A DNA stretch of 64,000 nt from Castor canadensis. Taxonomy: Eukaryota > Chordata > Mammalia > Rodentia > Castoridae. The stretch's first letter is position 1, and each line of letters begins with the position of its first letter. The notes below the pieces were generated by a model that was not told where the DNA came from, ran no database searches, and worked only from the letters and a program-made list of their open reading frames with translations. Shown here in pieces: positions 36,643 through 46,779 of this stretch. Where the stretch lies: NCBI RefSeq assembly GCF_047511655.1, contig NC_133398.1, positions 106,222,332 to 106,286,331 of the forward strand, given 5' to 3'. The translations under genes and the position numbers were made by a program.

Positions 36643-36747
36643 AGGGCTGTCTGATTGGCTCGAGTGGAAGAGCGCCTGCCTAGCAAGGCTAGCAAGTGTG
36701 AGGTCCTGAATTCAAGCCCCAGTACTGCCAAAAAAAAAGATAAATAT
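36643..36747 (+). mobile_element. ID-type SINE
   Basis: Forward ID (ggctcgagtggaagagcgcc ... gaattcaagccccagtactg) with poly(A). Flanks aattaatggata and aattgatggata look like a one-mismatch target duplication. Confidence 0.88.
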
Positions 36748-36889
36748 AATTGATGGATAAAATGATCATAATATAATAAGATGTAATCAGATTACAAAAC
36801 CAAACAATCCCGCTTCTTGCCAATAATGGTGTATGTCTATACCCAAACCATATCAGGGAAATTTTAAATGATTTTATATGCATATACTA

Positions 36890-37400
36890 GTTGTACAGGG
36901 GGATACACTATGATATTTACATATGTGCTTACAATATACCTTAGTTGGATTTACCCCTCCATCATTCTCCTCTTCCTGCCTCCTACCTTCTTAGAACAAT
37001 TTCACAGGTTTCATTCTCCTATTTTCATATACGGATACAAAACACATCCACCATATTCCCTCTCATTCCCCCTTTCTTTGTACCCAGCCTCTCCTACTGG
37101 TACCCACCCCAAGAAAAGATTTATTTTCCTTCCTGCCCTTCATGTTTTTAATTAAGTGTATATTGATAGTCCAAGGGGGTTTCTCCTTGGTACTTCTGGC
37201 CTGGACACATTGCACTTTTATCAAATTAATCCCCCTTGTCCATTACTTACTTATTCTCTACCACCATGCTCCCCTAATATTCAACAGCTTACAGTACAGT
37301 GCATTATATATAGATGGGTTCTTTCAATAGTTTTTCATTCTTTAACATTTTCTTTATTTTTCTGTATTGAGGAAAATTTGAGATTAGTCAACAGTAGTCA
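36890..37400 (-). mobile_element. LINE-1 3' end (reverse), older subfamily
   Basis: Reverse-complement L1 3' UTR similar to 2613-3343 (ttgtacagggggatacacta, ggatttacccctccatcatt). I could not find a clear target-site duplication. Confidence 0.65.
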
Positions 37401-38012
37401 CGTGTAGGTCAAGACTGGGGGTAGAGTTCATTTTCTTATTTCTGTTCTTATTGTTTTCAAAGAATCATCTTCAATAAAAATGCATTGCTTTAAAAAATCA
37501 TATTTAAAATAATCCGAATATAACTGTCAAGCATAAGCAATATATACAATACAATACAAGTAATAATTTTGCTAATGGGCTGGAGAATTTCACCTTTGCT
37601 TTTACACGTCTTTTTCAGTTTTAAGTGCTATTACTTCCAGAATGGAGCAATGATAACTTGAAGACTACAGCAAAGAGCAGTTTGTGGTGGACACACAGAG
37701 ATCAGTGCAGCATTCCTGGGGGAAGCTGGTGAATGCCAAGGTCAAGAACAAACACAGCCGTCTGCATCAGGCTGCATGGGGCTTGGATTCCTCCAGGAAT
37801 GGGGGAGAAGCTTGTGCTTCTTGGACAAAGTTTATTTCACTGACATTTCACCAGAGGAGCTTTAAAAATCAAAAGGATCACACAAGAACGGCAGAGAATC
37901 CCTCGTGTCATTTCCTTTGCTAAATTAATTACTAGAACTATAAGCAAGGCTACTTTTATTACTATTCTCTTTATTCTCTTTTTGGCACAAAATGGCTGAT
38001 ACACCCTTGCTC
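37401..38012. other. Unassigned sequence
   Basis: No gene or named repeat seen. Confidence 0.45.
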
Positions 38013-38014
38013 AT

Positions 38015-38375
38015 TTGCTATAACAGAGTGCCTCAATTTGAGTAGTTTAAAACACAGAAGTTTATAAACTCACCGTCCTAGAGGCTAGAAATCCAAGGTC
38101 CAGGTGTCACAGGGTTGGTTCCTCTTGAGGGCTGTAAGGGAGAATCCAGTCTTCTCTCCATGGCTTGTGGATGGCGCCCTCTCCTTGAGTCCTTACCTCA
38201 TCATCCCTCTATGAATTTCCTCCTTCCGTAAGGACACTGGGTTAGAGCCCAGGCTATGCCCTTCTTTTAATCTCATTACCTTTTCAAGGCCCCACTTCTA
38301 AAGACAGCCACATTCTGAAGTCCTGGAGGTCAGGACTCCATATGTAAGTTTTGTGTGATACAATTCAACTACAAC
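38015..38375 (-). mobile_element. MaLR-type LTR (reverse)
   Basis: Starts tgctataacagagtgcctca and includes cctagaggctagaaatccaa, tccatggcttgtggatggcg and ttttcaaggccccacttct, the reverse of an MLT1-like LTR. Confidence 0.7.
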
Positions 38376-38814
38376 AGTAGTGTTCTTATTTGAGGTGTTG
38401 TGCATTTTGGGTTCACTTTATGAGAGTTGTGGCATTCGTTTATGATCAATTTGCTCCCCTCCTTCCCCAGCATTTGGTTCACAGAAATGGCAGCTGCTGT
38501 GGCCTGTCACCACGGATGGGAATATCATGGATCTTGAGCTTGTTGACTGTGCCCAGATGAATTGCCCTCCGTGGCTTTTTCCTGAGGTGCCACAGTTAGA
38601 TGTCTTTAAAAAAAATTCACATGTCTTAAATGTACACAGGAATGCAGTCAGGGCGATGTCTCAGAGCACGTGCACAGCCTGCACTGGTCTTAAAGGACGT
38701 GTGCATCACTGCCTGGGCTGAGTTGACCCAGATGACCTGGCCAGGCTCAGTCTCCAGCGTGTACACACAACTACTGCTGGTAGCTGAGTCTCCCTATTTT
38801 TACTCCAGCCTCAC

Positions 38815-39180
38815 GGAGGTCTAACTGATCTATAAAATTATATACATTTAAGGCATAGAATAGCTGGATATGCTTCTGTACTGTGAAATGATTGTCACAA
38901 TCAACACTACTTAATGCATGCATCACCTCCTTTAGTGACTATGTGTCTGTGTGTGTCTGTGTGTGGGTGTGTGCGTGTGTGGTAAGAACACTTTTGATAA
39001 GTCAGGCAGTGACCTAACTTTCATGGAATCTAAAATGTCAAACTCATAGAAACAGAATAGATTAGTGGGTTTTTGATGGCAGATTCTAGAACTACTGTAA
39101 GGAACTCTTATCTCCAGATCACAGACCTGCTGGTCAACAGTGTTAAGCATGGAACATAGTTGCTGGTAACCATGATGTCT
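38815..39180 (+). mobile_element. Old LINE-1 3' UTR fragment
   Basis: Contains gtgaaatgattgtcacaatc and a following catgcatcacctcctttagt block typical of ancient L1 3' UTRs. A TG tract (about 38943-38982) sits inside. Diverged. Confidence 0.5.
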
Positions 39181-39465
39181 TTACATGAAATCACACATGA
39201 CACCTCCTGTGTGCTGCTCAGTGACCTTGGGGGTGGAGCAGAAATGAGCAGGATGGTTAAGGGGTGAGCAGGAGGTCATAGAAGAGCCATCAGCATCTTT
39301 AGAGCTGACACAGAGCTGAGAGATATACTGGTCTAGCCCCCTTATTTCTGATAAAAAAGCAATATCTAATAACGAGACAGTGCCCAATCAAAACGCCCAA
39401 CGATGACAGCATGGTCAAGTGAAGTACATAAATGGTTTCTAAGGATGCATGAGTCCCTGTGACTG

Positions 39466-39820
39466 TCTGCAGTTTGGATCTTGAAGACTTGGTTCCCAAC
39501 CTACGGCACTACTGGAAGATGACAGAACCTTTAAGAGGTCAGGTCTAGTAGAAGGAAGTTAGGTCACTGGGTGGGTACCTTTGAAAGGGATATTGAGAGC
39601 CCCATCCCTCCTCTTGCTCTCTCTTTTCTTCCTGGTCATCATGAGGTGAGCAGACACCTCTACCAGACACGCTCTACCACGATGTGTTGCCTCACACAGC
39701 ACAAAAGCAATGGAGCCAACCAACCATGGACTGAAACCTGCAACGCGAAGCCAAACAAAGCTTCCTTTTTTATTTTATCTCAAGTATTTCATCACAGTAG
39801 AAGAAAACTGACTAACACAA
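39466..39820 (+). mobile_element. MaLR-type LTR
   Basis: Related to the copies at 4437 and 50016: acagaacctttaagaggtca ... gaaggaagttaggtcactgg, then ccaaccatggactgaaacct, ending gaaaactgactaacac. Confidence 0.7.
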
Positions 39821-40775
39821 CTAATGTGTATTTTTTTCTGTGAGAAGAGAGTTCGTGACTCTTGAGATTTTCAAAGGGATGAGTGATATTTCTAAAAAGG
39901 AATACCTCGATGTGTGGAATAACTCTGTGTGAGGAGTAACACCATGACAATACAAACTGCGCATAGATGCGCAGACATCTGTGTGCTGGGTGACGGGAGG
40001 AGCTCACGCCCTCCGGCCCTGGCGTCCACCACCTGTACTCAGCCTCCTTCCTGGGCTCCCTGGACGAGTCCGTGCTTGGATCTTGAGTTGGCCGAGATGT
40101 TGAAAGGCCATCGGTTTTCTCAGTCAGAGTCATCTGAAAGGTGTAGCAGAAAGAAAGCTGATCGGCACCCACAGTTCTACAAAGGAACAGCTCTCTGTCT
40201 CTGCATTGAATCAGTTCTGTTTTGGTAATTTGTAAAAAGGGCTGAAGATGGATGCCAGCCAGACATTCAACTGCTGCGGGGAGGCTCCATCTTTTTCCAG
40301 GTCTCACAACATTCAGACTTGCCTTCCTTGAAGTCCACTCCACCCACCTCCCCACCAACTGGGATTACAAATCTGTGCCACACGTTTCACATTGTAATTT
40401 TGAATTGTAAGAACTTGTCACCTTTCTACTTATTTGAATTAGCAAATGTGTTCATGGAGATGGGTTGAAAAATGAAGGTACAGATTTAAAAATCTATTTA
40501 CTAGGAACAGAAGACTTTTAAAAATCTTCTGTCTACTGGGAACAGACTGAATAAAGGCAGAAAATTCACCAAATACTTAGGTACAGTAACCGTCTTTTAG
40601 GTACAGTAACCATCTTTGTGATAACCACGTGACCGACCGTTCAAAGTGTAAACACACAGATCCTAACAGCTACGGAGGGTGCTGCTCGTCTGTGAGCTGG
40701 CCTACTTGTAGTAGCCCTGTGAGTAACGAGGGTGGACCATCTTCCTGCAAAGATTTTTGTACCTGTGGAAGTTAC
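39821..40775. other. Unassigned region with an open 188-codon minus-strand frame
   Basis: The frame 39792-40358 (minus) is the longest after the kinase, but it has no recognisable domain and its C-terminal end runs into the LTR. It lies downstream of the kinase gene on the same strand and could in principle be 3' exon sequence. A 20-bp near-perfect tandem duplication is at 40577-40616. Confidence 0.3.
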
Positions 40776-40777
40776 TT

Positions 40778-41097
40778 CTGTGGGCCAGGCGCTAAGGCAT
40801 GCCTGTAGTCTCAGGTACTGGGGAGCGGGATCAAGGGAGGTACAGAGTTCAAGTTCAGCCAGGACAAATTTAGCAAGACCCCATCTCAAGCAAGAACCCA
40901 GGCATGGTGTTTCACCTGTTGTCTCACTGTGATGAAAGGCACAGCTAGTCCAACAGCAGCCCAAGGAAATCCTGGACCCACTACCTGCAGAATAGCTTAA
41001 GCACAAAAGGGCCATGGGTGTGGCTCCAGTGGCAGAGCGACAACCGAGCAAGGACCAGCCAGGCCTTTAGTTCAAACCCCAGTGTGACAAAAAGAAA
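40778..41097 (+). mobile_element. Long composite B1+ID SINE
   Basis: B1 head (gggccaggcgctaaggcatg), a middle spacer, and an ID tail (ccatgggtgtggctccagtg ... agttcaaaccccagtgtgac) with A-rich end. At about 320 bp it is longer than the other composites. Confidence 0.8.
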
Positions 41098-41259
41098 AGC
41101 AAGGACTGTGGTATTTGTGAAAATAATTTTTGTTCAAGGCTTTGCAGAAGGGTTCTTTGCAAATCATACACTCCTCCTTTTTTCTCGTGTCGGGGTGGGA
41201 CCAGGGCCTCCCACAAACTCGGCTAGTGCCGAACCACCACACCTGAGGCTGTTGCCTGT

Positions 41260-41600
41260 TTTCGTGCAGTTACTTTTAGCATATTCACAGAGTTGTGTAA
41301 CCATCAGCACAGCCTCCGTTTAGAACATCTCACCCATCCTGCACACGAAGGATTTCACACACCCCAACGCCGGGATCTACTCTGTGCTCTCGAGAGGCAG
41401 GGAGACGTGTGCAATGGACTCTCGGTGACTTTGACATGAATACACAGGACCTTCTTCACGACTACAGTCACCCCGCTGTGCGACACCTCTCCGACCTGAC
41501 CCCTCCTGTGGGAAAACTCTGTCCCCTTTGGTCCACAGCTTCCCTCCCCTCCCTGCCACCCTCTCCACCCCAGCCTCAGGTAACCTCTGTCCTACTGCCT
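41260..41600 (-). mobile_element. Old LINE-1 3' end fragment (reverse)
   Basis: ttttagcatattcacagagt and tgtgtaaccatcagcacagc match the reverse of old L1 3' UTRs, as in 9615-10140. It lies just 3' of the kinase gene. Confidence 0.55.
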
Positions 41601-41788
41601 AGACTCCACAGAATGGGACCCAGCAGGACTTTGTGCGGTGACAGACGACTGAGTACAGTGACTCCCTCAGCCCACAGCGTGCAGGTATACCTCACCTTTG
41701 CATTGCACCCCACAAATGTATACACCTGGGGTTTTCAATGCAAACTGACATTACTAACGGCAGACAGAATAAAATGCAGGAGCCCTGC

Positions 41789-43345
41789 TCACCCGCCACA
41801 CTTACTTGACCCTTGGCCCGTCTCTCCAAAAGCATGAAGTTGACTTTTTCTCTTGCTGACCAGCACACAACAACAACAGAGGCCCCTGACGAATTTGGCA
41901 AGGCCACGGGCAGCTCTCCTCCACTTCTTCCTGAAGGTCGTGGTCCCTCCATGGTCATCATCTCCCTGAGTGGGCCTGATCGTGCCACTCTGGGGTTGCC
42001 CACTGGTGATGGGACTTTCTGCGCCCAGGGTGGGGGGGCGGGGGGGCAGCCCACTGGACACGCTGCCTCGCTCTCCCTTCTGACCATCGCTGGTATCATG
42101 CCGGGCATCCTGAATGCCGCAGTGGGAGGCTCTGATGTTTCTGGCCTTCGTGGGTCCCCTGCAGGTGGCTACAGCAGGCCACGAGGCTGGTCTGCGGCCC
42201 TTCTGCCTATCGCCACCTTTTTGGTGTTCCGGGGCTACCGATTTGATGACGGAGTGAAGGGCAGTTGCACTGAGTCGCCTCTGGAAGGAGTTCACAGGGT
42301 CTGTCAGGGGCAGGCAAGGAGGATCGTCACAGTCCTTGACCTCTTCCTCTTGTCTGCTGGAACTGTCCCCCTGTGGTGTCTGATGCTGGAGGAGGAGGAA
42401 GGTGGCCATGATATCATTAAAAGACTTTTTCATTAGAGAGTCCCTGATCTCCCGGGAATGATACCCCAGTCCACGCATCATTCCCAAGACGTTGCGATAG
42501 GATTGGGTGGGGGGTATCTCCTGCCTCTGTTCTTGGTCTGCCTTTAACCAGGGGTGCTGGATGATATCAGCCACAGTGGGCCTCCCTCTGGGGTCGGCAG
42601 TCAGGATGTAGTGGGTCAGTTGTTGCACCTCTGCAGACAGGCATGCTGGAAACTGGAACGTCAGATGCCTGATCTGCTGCTCCAGCTCACAGGTGGTGTC
42701 TTCGCTAAAGGGGAGCGAGCCCGTCAGGATGTAATATAAAGTCATTCCTAGACTCCACACGTCCACGGGAGGCCCCTCGTAGGCCTTCCCATCAAAAAGT
42801 TCAGGTGCCCAGAAAACATCAGTGCCACAAAACATGAGCAATTTTTCCCCGGCTTGGACAATGGCACTGAGGCCAAAGTCACTGAGTTTCACTGAGCCAC
42901 TGCCATCCACCAAGATGTTCTCTGGCTTGAGGTCGTGATGCACAATGCCCTTGCTGTGACAGTGGCTCAGTGCACAGGTGATCTGATAGAACAATTTGCG
43001 AGCCTCCACCTCCTCCACCTGGCCTTTCTCCAAGACGTAGTCATGGAGGTCTCCCCCACAGGCAAACTCCATCACCATATACACCGATTTTTTTGATTCG
43101 ATCACATGAAATAAACGCACAATGTTTGGGTGCTCTACAGACTTCATTATAGCCACCTCCGAGGATATGGAGGCGAAGCTCTGCTTCCCTTTGGAAACAA
43201 TTTTGATGGCCACCTGGGCTCCAGTAAGTTTGTGCCGGGCCAGTTTTACCTCACCAAACCCGCCTTGGCCAAGGGTGTGCAGAATTTTGTAATGCTTGGT
43301 GACGATGTTCTCACCAAAAAAGCTGTTCTTCACCTTCCGCTCCAT
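41789..43345 (-). CDS. Smok: Sperm motility kinase-like Ser/Thr protein kinase (518 aa, intact, single coding exon)
   Basis: A predicted Ser/Thr kinase of the AMPK/MARK-related Smok family, known in rodents as germ-cell kinases. Seen in the sequence: kinase domain at about residues 20-267, with glycine loop GQGGFGEV (26-33), VAIK lysine 48, helix-C Glu63, catalytic loop HHDLKPEN (136-143, Asp138), DFG (156-158) and APE (180-182). A UBA-like segment follows (about 284-320, ending IMATFLLLQHQ), as in MARK and Smok proteins. The tail is low-complexity and ends in a basic stretch with four consecutive cysteines (490-493). No KA1 domain is visible. The start is supported by an in-frame TGA 18 nt upstream (43361-43363) and G at -3 and +4. 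There is no internal stop or frameshift, so I call it a gene and not a pseudogene. Oddities: HRD is HHD, and the activation-loop Thr usual in AMPK-related kinases is Met171. Family assignment is confident; expression and activity are inferred. A MARK-like retrogene is the alternative. Confidence 0.9.
   Translation of the reverse strand: MERKVKNSFFGENIVTKHYKILHTLGQGGFGEVKLARHKLTGAQVAIKIVSKGKQSFASISSEVAIMKSVEHPNIVRLFHVIESKKSVYMVMEFACGGDLHDYVLEKGQVEEVEARKLFYQITCALSHCHSKGIVHHDLKPENILVDGSGSVKLSDFGLSAIVQAGEKLLMFCGTDVFWAPELFDGKAYEGPPVDVWSLGMTLYYILTGSLPFSEDTTCELEQQIRHLTFQFPACLSAEVQQLTHYILTADPRGRPTVADIIQHPWLKADQEQRQEIPPTQSYRNVLGMMRGLGYHSREIRDSLMKKSFNDIMATFLLLQHQTPQGDSSSRQEEEVKDCDDPPCLPLTDPVNSFQRRLSATALHSVIKSVAPEHQKGGDRQKGRRPASWPAVATCRGPTKARNIRASHCGIQDARHDTSDGQKGERGSVSSGLPPRPPTLGAESPITSGQPQSGTIRPTQGDDDHGGTTTFRKKWRRAARGLAKFVRGLCCCCVLVSKRKSQLHAFGETGQGSSKCGG
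41800..41806 (-). promoter_or_regulatory. Consensus-like splice donor overlapping the kinase C terminus
   Basis: On the minus strand the sequence CAA|GTAAGT occurs just before the stop codon (intron would begin at 41805). If used, the final residues SSKCGG would be replaced by a downstream exon. I saw no AATAAA on the minus strand within about 1 kb downstream. Use of this site is inference. Confidence 0.3.
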
Positions 43346-43440
43346 CGCGTGTCCTTCTCGTCACCAGAACTCTTCAGTGGAAACACCAAACAACACCGCA
43401 TATGAATTAAAAGTGGCTCACTGGGGACGTGTATCACTAG
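43346..43440 (-). promoter_or_regulatory. 5' flank of the kinase ORF with upstream stop and possible splice acceptor
   Basis: Immediately upstream of the kinase ATG there is an in-frame TGA at 43361-43363. A pyrimidine-containing stretch ends in AG at about 43372-43373 on the minus strand and could be a 3' splice site for a 5' UTR exon. No TATA box or CpG island is visible close to the ATG, which is why I looked for a distal promoter. Confidence 0.3.
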
Positions 43441-43499
43441 AAACACCTCCCTCAAAAGCCAGAGATCCCTGAACAAAGAACCCAAGAGGTGCTACAAGG

Positions 43500-46435
43500 T
43501 CCTAGGAAAATAAGAACAAATTAAACCCAAAAGCCAAAGGAAAGGATAATGAAGACCAGAGCTGAAATAAAAGAAAGGCAAACTATCCCACCACAGAGAA
43601 GTCAATGGTCCCGAGAGCTGAGCTCTGCAAGGATAAACAAATTGACAAATGCTTAGCAAAACTCTGCAGAGAAAGAGAAAACACAGTTAACGACATGATT
43701 CACGGGAAAGGTGAGATGACAAGAGAAACCACTGGAGTCAAGACGACCATTAGGGAACATGGTGAAAGCTTAGATTCAGGTCAATTGGAAAATCTTGAAG
43801 AAATGGATGTTTTGAGACACACAGGAAAGGACCTACCAAAATGAACCCAACGTTATCCAAAACACCTGCACAATTTAAAAATGAGTGAATGACTTTGAAA
43901 GAGTAACACAAACCCCCTACAAAGAAAAGCCCAGGACACCAAATGGATACGCTGCTCAATTCTACCAGTTTGAAAGGAAAGCTAACACGGATCCCAGCCT
44001 TTTCCACGAAAAGCAAAGGGATGGGACACATCAGCGCTCCTTACAGAAAGGCAGGACTGTTACCCTGATTTCAAAACCAGACAGTGATAAAAGCACAAAA
44101 AGAAAGATGTGGGCAAGTTTCTGTGGCAGACAGAGATGCAGAAACCCTCAACGATGCGGAGAGGAAGGAAAGAAATAAGAGGGAGACAATAAAGAGCAAA
44201 GACAGCAAATTACCCGTGTGTGCACCTACCATGATCCAATGCAGAAGAGGCGAAGACTCCACCAGAAAACACGTCAAGTTCAGAAGCGCTTGCGGCCAAG
44301 CAGCGGCACACAAAGTCACCAGGAGAGTGAGTAGCCTTTGTGTACGTCAGCAAGAAACCTGGTGCAAAAGAAGTGAGCAGGACAATCCCATTCACAAGCG
44401 CCTCAAGAAACACCTAGGATACACTTCGGGAAGGCAGGGGAGGAGCTCTGTCCTGACGAGTACAGAGCATGGAGGAGAGAAATGGGAGAAGACACTAGAA
44501 GATGCAAAGACCTCCTGTGTCCACGGACTGACAGACGCTGTTGGCAAAGTGCCATCTTCCCCAAACTGGGATGCAGATTCAATGCAGCCTGCATCAGATC
44601 CAATGTCATTCTTCATGGAAGTAGGAACATCTACGCTAAAATTCAAATGAAAGATCCCAAATTACCAAACAATTGTCAGCAAAAAGAGCAATGCCGGACG
44701 TACCACAATACCTGACTTTCAACTACACTACAGAGCCATCACGACAAAAGCAGCATGGTACTGACACAAAAGCAGACAGAGACCTGGGAGAGAGAAGAGA
44801 AGACCCAGAAGGACGTCCACGAAGCGACGGCCACGAGATTCTTGACAGAGGAGCCGAAGACGTACTTTGGAAGAAAGATGGCCCTTCACACATGGTGCTG
44901 GCAAAACTCGACATCCACACTGGGGCCGCAAGCAGGTCCCCATCTCACACCCTGTGCAGAAAGAACTCAAAATGGACCAGAGACCTTAGTTAAGACAGAA
45001 ACTTGGGAACAGCTGGAGGAAAACGTGGGTCGAAGCTTTGCCATGAATTTCCGAATAGGCATCCAGTGGCAGAGCCCCAGGCGAAGGGGTAAGCACCCAG
45101 TACTTACTTGACTGCAGCAGTCCAGGAAATTAGAGTGGGAACTGACTGACAAGTGGAATTCTCCAGCTATGGCACACAGAGGAAACAAACTACAGAATGA
45201 ACACAGAGCCTAGAGAACGGGAGAAAATCTTGGCCTTCTACTCATCCAAGGGAATTAATATCTAGAATCCTTAAAGACCCCAAAACCGAGACAACAAAAG
45301 AGCAAATAACCCAATCAATATAAGAGCAAATCACGAGGGTCATGGTGTGTCACAGCTGTAATCCCAGCTAGTCGGGAGAGGGCATGAGGTGGACCATGGT
45401 TAGAGGCCAGCAGGGGTAAACACTGTCTCTATCTCACTGAAACGCTAGGCATTGTTGCATGTGCCTGTAGTTCCAGCTACATTGGAGGCAGATGGAGGAT
45501 CACAGACTGACACTAGCCTGCCCAAAACAGCAAGACCCTCTCTGAAAAATGACTAAAAGCAGAAAGGGCCGGCGGCACACCTCAACTCTAGAGCGCCTGC
45601 CTTGGAAGCACAGGTACTGAGTTCAAACCTCAGCACCAAAATCAAGAAAAGGGCCAAATGCAGGGGACAAATTCTTCTCAATGAAGATGTCCGCATGGCC
45701 GTAAGCACCTAGAAAGAGGTCCACGATCTTTAGCCATCAGGGAGACGCAGCTCAAAGCTGCACTGTGACTCCCTGGTGGCCCAGTGACCATGACTACCAG
45801 GAAGAAATCCAAAACCAACACACGCTGGCAAGGAAGCCCACGGCTTCCCAGCTGCAGGAAAGTAAATTAGTGCAGCCCCTGCGGAAATTGGATGGGGCTG
45901 AAATAATTAAGAATGGAGCCTTCCATGAATTCCGATATGCCACCTCTCAGTGGATACCAGAAGAATCAAAGTCACCTTAGGACAAAGACCCTGCATACCC
46001 AGGCTGATCACTGCACGCTCACAATTGCCAAACTATGGAGTCAGCCTAGGTGCCCATCAGTGGATGGATGGCTCAGAAGCTGTCACCTGCAACCACAGTG
46101 GAGGTTTACTCAGCTATACAGAAGAACAAAATGATGTCTACACTTGAAGGATAGACCTGGACATGAGGTTTAGTGAAACAAGCAAGTCCCCCAAAGACAA
46201 ACGTTGCCTGTTTTATTCCTGTGGAGTCTAGGTGGACAACGCAGGACAAGAAGGTACAATGGGAATTTTAATGAGTTGGGGATGGGACAGGGTAATAGTG
46301 GGTGAACTTGATTCAAGTGCATTCTAAGCATGTAGGGAAACAGAATATGAAATACCTTATCCAGCACACATAAAATATGTGAAATAACAATGAAAAATAG
46401 GAAAATGAAAGGAAATAAAAGTATGAATGACTAAG
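43500..46435 (+). mobile_element. Old LINE-1, ORF2 to 3' end, antisense to the kinase gene
   Basis: Degraded L1 reading on the plus strand: an ORF2 stretch near 43620-44050, the segment around 44690-44800 that matches the ORF2 region at 18390-18480, then ORF2 C-terminal and 3' UTR-like sequence to about 46430. Many stops and indels; no open frame is usable. A composite SINE (about 45337-45650) interrupts it. It begins about 150 bp upstream of the kinase ATG and would sit in the inferred first intron in reverse orientation. Confidence 0.75.
45337..45650 (+). mobile_element. Long composite B1+ID SINE
   Basis: Two B1-like parts (ggtcatggtgtgtcacagct and cattgttgcatgtgcctgta) followed by an ID tail (gccggcggcacacctcaact ... 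gagttcaaacctcagcacc). Inserted in the antisense L1 upstream of the kinase. Confidence 0.82.
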
Positions 46436-46565
46436 AAAAATCAAGTGTGAGAAAAAGAAAAAATGGGGAGACATAAAGAAAAAATGAAAAAGCGAGCAAG
46501 AATAAACACAAACGACATATAAATAAACAAGAATAAACTCAAAACACCAAACCCTAAACCCCTTA

Positions 46566-46779
46566 CTGGACGACGTGAAGTAACTAGCGAGCGGCTCACG
46601 GTGCGCAGTAGGTCACAAACTGTCAGGATGGAGTCTCTCACAACGCTCGAGTCCAGCAGGTCACACCCAACGAGCTCCCTGCAGTAAAAGGACAAAAGCC
46701 AGCCCACTCGGGCCCTTAAATACATGCTGCTCTATGACATCACAAAGGCCCTGTGAGGAGCAGTACGGAGTGGGCCAAT
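46566..46779 (-). promoter_or_regulatory. Candidate distal promoter and non-coding first exon of the kinase gene
   Basis: On the minus strand, in order: an inverted CCAAT box (46775-46779), the CRE-like octamer TGATGTCA (46735-46742) and a TATA-like GTATTTAAG (46715-46723). Spacing predicts transcription starting near 46690. A splice-donor-like CCA|GTAAGG follows, with intron starting at 46566. CRE plus TATA promoters are typical of spermatid genes, which suits a sperm motility kinase. The kinase start codon is 3.2 kb downstream on the same strand, with a possible acceptor near 43372. Motifs are seen; the link to the kinase is inference. Confidence 0.4.

Noticed and set aside
41813..42436. 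207-codon plus-strand ORF
   Set aside because: Shadow frame antisense to the kinase coding sequence, with no domain of its own.
41789..43345. Kinase as a processed pseudogene
   Set aside because: The frame is intact for 518 codons with the key catalytic residues kept, and an upstream in-frame stop defines the start. No poly(A) tail or target-site duplication was seen around it.
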